This document shows positions 59,947 through 64,000 of a stretch of 64,000 nucleotides of DNA, in pieces (positions within the stretch are counted from its first letter, which is position 1; every line of letters begins with the position of its first letter). Source of the stretch: Paenibacillus kobensis NBRC 15729. GTDB taxonomy: Bacteria > Bacillota > Bacilli > Paenibacillales > Paenibacillaceae. Location of the stretch: assembly GCF_004000825.1 (NCBI RefSeq), contig NZ_BILZ01000001.1:62001-126000 (forward strand), read 5' to 3'. The notes under the pieces are model-generated. The model ran no database searches. It was given only the letters and a program-made list of their open reading frames with translations, and had not been told where the DNA came from. The translations under genes and the position numbers were made by a program.

Positions 59947-60006
59947 GACAAGAACGTATATCGTTTGCCGAATAGGGACAAGAACGTATATCGTTAGCCG
60001 TGGAAG
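59947..60006 (+). repeat. Tandem 30-bp repeat containing GACAAGAACGTATATCG
   Basis: Two copies of the 17-mer, at 59947-59963 and 59977-59993, begin 30 bp apart and share flanking T(T/A)(T/A)GCCG. Single related copies lie at 42998 and, shorter, at 4951 and 4883. Confidence 0.8.
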
Positions 60007-60038
60007 AAGTACGGTTATGTGTTGATACATTATGGAGT

Positions 60039-60068
60039 AGTACGTTTTACCATACTAAGTACGTAAAA
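60039..60068 (+). promoter_or_regulatory. Candidate HxlR-type operator
   Basis: AGTACGTTTTA and AGTACGTAAAA half-sites flank CCATACTA, forming TAC-rich repeats like those of YodB/HypR-type HxlR regulators. A TATAAT lies about 25 bp downstream. The regulator at 60150 is the expected binder; the match is by eye. Confidence 0.4.
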
Positions 60069-60149
60069 AAATAGCACTTATGAGATTCGGTATAATTTGG
60101 TAAAGTAGGGGTAAGAGATTCGTAATTTGCGTAGTAAGGAGTTGAACTC

Positions 60150-60548
60150 TTGGATTCGGATAGAAATCAATCGTATCGGACACAGGGAATAGTGACCACA
60201 TTGCAAGTTATAGGTGGAAAATGGAAACCGTTGATACTATTTATTTTGATGAAAGAGGGAACCAAACGTTTCGGTGAATTGAGACGCAAGCTTCCTGAGA
60301 TTACACAAGGCATGCTTACCAATCAGCTCCGTGAAATGGAGAAAGACGAACTGATCGATCGGCAAGTGTTCCAGACGATCCCTCTAAAAGTCGAATATTC
60401 GTTGTCCGATCATGGAAGAACACTAAGTTCCATTTTGACCGACATGTGCGGTTGGGGGTTTTTCCATATCGAATTTATGAATGATACTAATGACGCCGAC
60501 GAAATTAAACGGCAAACTATTTCAGACAAAAAAACAAATGGTAGTTAA
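60150..60548 (+). CDS. HxlR-family transcriptional regulator
   Basis: A 132-residue winged-helix protein: TLQVIGGKWKPLILFILMKEGTKRFGELRRKLPEITQGMLTNQLREMEKDELIDRQVFQTIPLKVEYSLSDHGRTLSSILTDMCGWG. The conserved early Cys of thiol-sensing members (YodB, HypR) is absent; the only Cys is in DMCGWG. It starts at TTG with AAGGAG 8 nt upstream. It is followed by DoxX and VOC genes, which such regulators often control in response to quinones or electrophiles. Confidence 0.86.
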   Translation: MDSDRNQSYRTQGIVTTLQVIGGKWKPLILFILMKEGTKRFGELRRKLPEITQGMLTNQLREMEKDELIDRQVFQTIPLKVEYSLSDHGRTLSSILTDMCGWGFFHIEFMNDTNDADEIKRQTISDKKTNGS

Positions 60549-60563
60549 AGGAGTGTTTGACTA

Positions 60564-60962
60564 ATGAAATGGATAGTACGCATTTTGCAAGGTTTAGTTG
60601 CGTTAGACTTTCTGTTTGCAGGAGCATCGAAGATATTCTCGAGTAGCGACCAAATCAAGGAGTTATTCACCGACATTCTGGGTACGCCAGCCGCGTTGAT
60701 CTACATCGTCGGCGTTTTCGAAGCGCTGGCAGGGCTGGTTCTTATCGCCGGCTATCGCAGCCGTAAGGCAGCAGTAGCATCGATCATTGTCATGATCGCT
60801 ATCTTGATCGGTGCGACCGTGACGAACCTCACCGCAGGCCTTGTGGGGGATGCCATGGTTCCATTCGCGATCTTGATCGTAGTGCTCCTCCTCTTATTCC
60901 TGAAGCGTGATGCGCTCAAAGGTATTCGTAAGACAGGAGCCAATAGTTCGGTCTCCAAGTAA
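60564..60962 (+). CDS. DoxX-family membrane protein
   Basis: A 132-residue protein with four membrane helices: ILQGLVALDFLFAGASKIFS, ALIYIVGVFEALAGLVLIAGY, AAVASIIVMIAILIGATVTNL and AMVPFAILIVVLLLLFL. The order and the FAGxxKI motif are those of DoxX/DUF-type membrane proteins linked to thiol or quinone stress. AAAGGAG precedes the ATG by a good distance. Likely in one operon with the HxlR regulator. Confidence 0.85.
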   Translation: MKWIVRILQGLVALDFLFAGASKIFSSSDQIKELFTDILGTPAALIYIVGVFEALAGLVLIAGYRSRKAAVASIIVMIAILIGATVTNLTAGLVGDAMVPFAILIVVLLLLFLKRDALKGIRKTGANSSVSK

Positions 60963-61035
60963 TTTAGTATAGAGATTGAGCGCTTGGAAAAAAACTCTAA
61001 ACGGATTATAAATAATATAGGATGAGGTGGCCAAA

Positions 61036-61452
61036 ATGGCGTATCAATCAACTCACACGTTCGTAAACCTGCCAGTGAGAGACTTGAACCGGACAAAGGA
61101 ATTTTTCAGCAGTATCGGCTTTGAGTTCAACCCCCAGTTCTCTGATGAAAATTCGGCATGCCTAGTGATCAATGACAACACGTGTGTTCAGCTACTGACT
61201 GAGTCGTACTTCCAGACATTCGTCAACAAACCAATAGCTGATGCTGTTAGCGCCGCTACTGGGATTATCGCGCTCTCCGCTAACAGCAGAGCCCAAGCGG
61301 ACGAACTGGCGGACAAGGCGCTAGCTGCGGGGGGGAAACAGTACAAGGAACCGGCGGACCATGGCTTTATGTACGTGAGAAGCATCGAGGATTTGGACGG
61401 ACATCTGTGGGAAATTGCCTATATGGACATGAGCGCTTTCCCTCAAGAGTAA
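61036..61452 (+). CDS. VOC-fold protein, third of this type in the window
   Basis: A 138-residue VOC protein: THTFVNLPVRDLNRTKEFFSSIGFEFNPQFSDENSACLVINDNTCVQLLTESYF, EPADHGFMYVRSIEDLDGHLWEIAYMDMSAF. It is a paralogue of the protein at 37649 and of the remnant at 40647. ATG 61036 has GAGGTG upstream. It probably belongs to the HxlR/DoxX operon and could detoxify a quinone or electrophile, which is inferred from context. Confidence 0.85.
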   Translation: MAYQSTHTFVNLPVRDLNRTKEFFSSIGFEFNPQFSDENSACLVINDNTCVQLLTESYFQTFVNKPIADAVSAATGIIALSANSRAQADELADKALAAGGKQYKEPADHGFMYVRSIEDLDGHLWEIAYMDMSAFPQE

Positions 61453-61577
61453 ACATCCCTGTTAGGAAGCAGGGCAGGGAGTATTAGCGAATCGTGCTAA
61501 CGGGACGGGAATCAATAGGTTGAATAGCAACGTAACAAAGCTGCCGGTGTAAGATCGTTATGTTGTAACGCCATGAG

Positions 61578-61605
61578 AAGGGGAGCGGATTATTCCGCTC
61601 CCTTT
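61578..61605. terminator. Bidirectional terminator between convergent genes
   Basis: AAGGGGAGCGGA pairs with TCCGCTCCCTTT (one G-U) around TTAT, ending in T-rich sequence for the rightward unit and serving the leftward multicopper oxidase on the other strand. Confidence 0.8.
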
Positions 61606-61617
61606 ACTGATACGTTA

Positions 61618-62916
61618 TTATTCTGGCATATTTCCGGCGTTCGGGTCTGCAATGAAATCGGTTTTATAATCCGAATAACTTAGTTCAGTCACCATTCCTG
61701 CAGAGGCATGATGGAGATCGTGACAGTGGAACATCCAGTTTCCCTCATTATTCGCTTCGAAAGCAACCACATATTCATCTCCTGGCTTCAGATTCAAAGT
61801 ATCTTTCATAAGCGGTGATCCTTTGAGCTGGGAGCCATTTTTGCTGAGTACCTGAAAAAAGTGGCCGTGAAGATGCATCGGATGGTCTTCCGTTTTGGAA
61901 TTATTGATAAGTTGGACTTTGACCATATCTCCTTTTTTTACTTGAAGCGATCCTGTATCTGGAAATGTTTTTCCGTTGATCGTATAGACGGTTTTATTAT
62001 TTATCGTTTCAGTATTTAAGTCCATCGAATATTCGACATCGTACTTTTGATCCAAAGTAAAAGCAGCCTTACCGGCTTCTCCATAACGAGTTAGATCTAC
62101 AGCAGGGAGTTTCTCTGTATAATTCGATTTATCGGTTCCGACCTCAGAGCCCTCGTATACAATGGTCGCTCTCATGCCAGACGAAGCTTTATTCTGCAAG
62201 TGATCTTCAAGCAACCATTGTCCAGGATTATTTGCTTCAAATTCAATATCGTAGCGTTCACCTGGAGCAATCGTGATGATATTATCTTTCAACACGGCAG
62301 GATTGTTAATTGGCTGACCGTCAGTTGCTATTATCTTGAATTCATGACCATGAAGGTGAATCTGATGCGACAGATACCCTGCATTTATAAGACGGATGCG
62401 GACTTTCTCACCTTGTTTCACGGCAAGTTTGTCCACTAGCGAACCAGACTTTCCGTTTATCGTGAACAAATCATACATACTCATATCATCACCCATGTCC
62501 ATTCCGCCATGGTCCATTCCGGACATAACCATTCCGTTGCTGATCCATTCATCTAAAACCAAGGAATAATCACGATCTGCTTTGATTTCGTCTTGCGCTT
62601 CTACGATGAATGTTCCATAGAGACCGCGGTCTAACTGGTTTACACTGTCCTGATGAGAATGGTACCAGTAAGTGCCTGGGACATCTGCTTTGAATTCATA
62701 TGTGAATGTCTGGCCAGGCTGAACCGCATTCTGCGTTACTCCGGGAATTCCGTCCATCGCATTTGGGACCGGAACACCGTGCCAGTGAATGGAGATTGGC
62801 TCCGAGAGCTCATTTCTTAACTTAATTTTGACCGTATTTCCTTGTTTTACACGAATTTCTGGTCCTGGAACCGAATTGTTAAACGTCCAAACGGAAATCG
62901 TTTTTCGTTTTTTCAC
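61618..62916 (-). CDS. Multicopper oxidase, lacking the usual signal peptide
   Basis: A 432-residue laccase-type oxidase. Copper ligands are visible in SIHWHGVPVPN (His44, His46), YWYHSHQDS, HPMHLHGHFFQ and FHCHDLHHASAGM. A Met-rich insert, MVMSGMDHGGMDMGDDM, resembles copper-oxidase Met segments. Family members usually begin with a signal peptide and about 40 residues before VWTFNxTVPGPEIRV; here the GTG start at 62916 is only eight residues before it. GGAGG lies upstream, and an ATG in another frame sits between the two. An N-terminal truncation or frameshift is likely, which would trap the enzyme inside the cell. Confidence 0.8.
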   Translation of the reverse strand: MKKRKTISVWTFNNSVPGPEIRVKQGNTVKIKLRNELSEPISIHWHGVPVPNAMDGIPGVTQNAVQPGQTFTYEFKADVPGTYWYHSHQDSVNQLDRGLYGTFIVEAQDEIKADRDYSLVLDEWISNGMVMSGMDHGGMDMGDDMSMYDLFTINGKSGSLVDKLAVKQGEKVRIRLINAGYLSHQIHLHGHEFKIIATDGQPINNPAVLKDNIITIAPGERYDIEFEANNPGQWLLEDHLQNKASSGMRATIVYEGSEVGTDKSNYTEKLPAVDLTRYGEAGKAAFTLDQKYDVEYSMDLNTETINNKTVYTINGKTFPDTGSLQVKKGDMVKVQLINNSKTEDHPMHLHGHFFQVLSKNGSQLKGSPLMKDTLNLKPGDEYVVAFEANNEGNWMFHCHDLHHASAGMVTELSYSDYKTDFIADPNAGNMPE

Positions 62917-63008
62917 TCTCTTCCATTCCTCCTCTAACGATCTACTCGATCATTTTAATCGATAACTATGTAGAACTTATGTAGCTAAAGGAAATGCGAA
63001 TTTTCTTC

Positions 63009-63038
63009 TTGAAATACCCCGAGGGGGTATTATATATT
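63009..63038 (+). promoter_or_regulatory. Promoter with CsoR-type copper operator
   Basis: ATACCCC-GAG-GGGGTAT (63014-63030) is a perfect inverted repeat of the GC-rich type bound by CsoR/RcnR-family copper sensors. It sits between TTGAAA (63009-63014) and a TATATT -10 (63033-63038), pointing rightward. No csoR gene is in the window. Confidence 0.75.
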
Positions 63039-63043
63039 GTGGA

Positions 63044-63211
63044 AGTCTTGGCTTTGAGGTCGGAGGGACCATTTTTAAACCTGAGCAGCTTGCACTCCTC
63101 GGGACGATAATGGGGGAAAATGCTAAAATTGAACTTACAAACTTCAAGCAATTGTATGTGGAGATGGAAGAGGAACGATTAAAAGAAGTAAAGTATTACG
63201 CAATGCGGTAG
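63044..63211 (+). pseudogene. Fragment of a nitrite/sulfite-reductase-type ferredoxin-like half domain
   Basis: Immediately after the copper-type promoter an open frame with no normal start reads GFEVGGTIFKPEQLALLGTIMG, ENAKIELTNFKQLYVEMEEER and a stop at 63211. The pattern GGxxFxPEQLxxLxxxxxxxxxIELTxFQQLYVEI is that of small NirBD half-domain proteins of Bacillales. The N-terminus is lost and the C-terminus shortened. An internal ATG at 63108 could give a 34-residue peptide. Confidence 0.5.
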
Positions 63212-63237
63212 CCAGTTAATATTAACCGGGGGTTTTT

Positions 63238-63933
63238 ATGAAGACCATTCTTATGGTGGACGACGAAGAAAAGATTCGCGAGGTCGTTGTGTCCTATTTA
63301 CAAAATGATGGATTTCAAACGATTGAAGCGGATACGGGAAATAAAGCTCTTGATTTGGTGCGCGGCGGCAATATTGATCTTGTTATTCTGGATCTCATGC
63401 TTCCAGATTTGTCGGGAGAGGATGTGTGCAAGTCGATTCGGCAGTTCTCTACGATACCGATTATCATGTTAACCGCCAAAGTAACGGAGGACGATCGTGT
63501 GCAAGGACTATCTCTCGGAGCAGATGATTATGTATTAAAACCGTTTAGCACGCGTGAGTTAATAGCAAGAGTAAAGGCAAATTTACGCAGAGCACATGAC
63601 GACACCTTACTTGCTGAAACCATTTTTTTTAATAATGGGGATCTAACTCTCAATCCTTTAAAACATGAGGTTATAAAAGCCGGCAGGCCCGTTGCACTTA
63701 CACCAAATGAATATAAATTGTTGCACACATTTGCCCGACACCCAGGCAGAACTTTTTCGCGGGAAGAGCTTGTTGAAAAAGTGCTTGGATTTGATTTTGA
63801 AGGGGATGCGCGCGCAATTGATCAACATGTCAAAAACCTTAGATATAAGATAGAGTCTGATTCTAAAAATCCTCAGTATGTGATTACCGTTTTTGCTGTG
63901 GGTTATCGCTTTGCTGGCGGTGACTCCGCATGA
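63238..63933 (+). CDS. OmpR/PhoB-family response regulator
   Basis: A 231-residue two-component regulator. The receiver domain has the acidic pair in LMVDDEEKI, phosphoacceptor Asp in VILDLMLPDLSG, MLTAK, and Lys in GADDYVLKPFSTRELIARV. The C-terminal winged helix reads GRPVALTPNEYKLLHTFARHPGRTFSREELVEKVLGFDFEGDARAIDQHVKNLRYKIESDSKNPQYVITVFAVGYRF. It overlaps the histidine-kinase gene that follows. The CsoR-type promoter about 200 bp upstream suggests copper-linked expression, and the neighbouring multicopper oxidase gene fits; the stimulus is otherwise unknown. Confidence 0.9.
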   Translation: MKTILMVDDEEKIREVVVSYLQNDGFQTIEADTGNKALDLVRGGNIDLVILDLMLPDLSGEDVCKSIRQFSTIPIIMLTAKVTEDDRVQGLSLGADDYVLKPFSTRELIARVKANLRRAHDDTLLAETIFFNNGDLTLNPLKHEVIKAGRPVALTPNEYKLLHTFARHPGRTFSREELVEKVLGFDFEGDARAIDQHVKNLRYKIESDSKNPQYVITVFAVGYRFAGGDSA

Positions 63934-64000
63934 AGGGGTTATACGCTCGAATTGCCATTGCATTTATTGGCATTGCTTCAGGGGTCCTCCTCATATCTAC
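63930..64000 (+). CDS. Sensor histidine kinase, N-terminus only
   Basis: The first 23 codons (MKGLYARIAIAFIGIASGVLLIS) are visible; the ATG overlaps the response-regulator stop by 4 bp. The basic start and hydrophobic first helix are typical of a membrane histidine kinase, which is expected after an OmpR-type regulator. The rest lies outside the window. Confidence 0.7.
   Translation, partial: MKGLYARIAIAFIGIASGVLLIS

Noticed and set aside
59947..60006. CRISPR-like repeat
   Set aside because: Only two copies, a 13-bp interval and no cas genes.

Overview
The window looks like the chromosome of a Gram-positive, spore-forming Bacillales, most likely a Paenibacillus or close relative. The support is strong AGGAGG-type ribosome binding sites with frequent GTG/TTG starts, a groE-type CIRCE element, lipoboxes of the low-GC Gram-positive kind, a Paenibacillus-type pair of small Sm-like/glycine-rich proteins, and many Bacillus-like families. 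No rRNA, tRNA, CRISPR array or intact mobile element was seen. All family names come from reading motifs by eye; no database search was run.

Layout. 1-4.9 kb: sulfur-source scavenging (substrate-binding lipoprotein, two flavin monooxygenases, SsuC-like permease, OsmC-like protein). 4.9-13 kb: an accessory stretch of single small genes and gene fragments (broken phosphotransferase, DUF1349/Nudix chimera, acetyltransferases, a P-loop kinase behind a perfect CIRCE, PH-domain protein, methyltransferase, Sm-like pair, HAD phosphatase). 13.05-24.5 kb: one translationally coupled biosynthetic operon of twelve genes, followed by a related gene to 25.6 kb. 25.9-33 kb: sugar-type oxidoreductase, metal genes (Cd/Zn-type P-ATPase, CopC-like protein, MerR/MerF-like pair), an Rrf2/thioredoxin-reductase-like pair and an aegerolysin. 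33-43 kb: two drug-efflux transporters, two TetR systems with visible operators, VOC-fold proteins and an SDR operon. 43-47.3 kb: an ECF sigma factor fused to a dead peptidase-like domain, then decaying genes. 47.3-59.8 kb: a complete reductive pyrimidine catabolic operon with its own ABC importer. 60-64 kb: HxlR/DoxX/VOC set, multicopper oxidase, and a two-component system that runs off the end.

The most interesting system is the 13.05-24.5 kb operon. It combines the 3,4-dihydroxybenzoate arm of petrobactin synthesis (AsbC-, AsbD-, AsbE- and AsbF-like proteins) with butirosin-type side-chain chemistry (a BtrJ-like ATP-grasp ligase, a BtrK-like PLP decarboxylase and BtrH-like acyltransferases). 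It also has a second AMP ligase with its own carrier protein, a PaaK-like adenylating enzyme and a glycosyltransferase. The petrobactin NIS synthetases AsbA and AsbB are absent. The inferred product is a protocatechuoyl-capped, possibly glycosylated amide made on free-standing carrier proteins without NRPS condensation domains. I know of no described pathway with exactly this gene set, but that cannot be tested here.

A second theme is gene debris: at least eight short, recognisable fragments of ordinary genes lie between intact genes, and several terminator-like repeats recur. Operators can be read directly for CIRCE/HrcA, a MerR-type activator, two TetR-type repressors, an ArsR-like site and a CsoR-like copper site.
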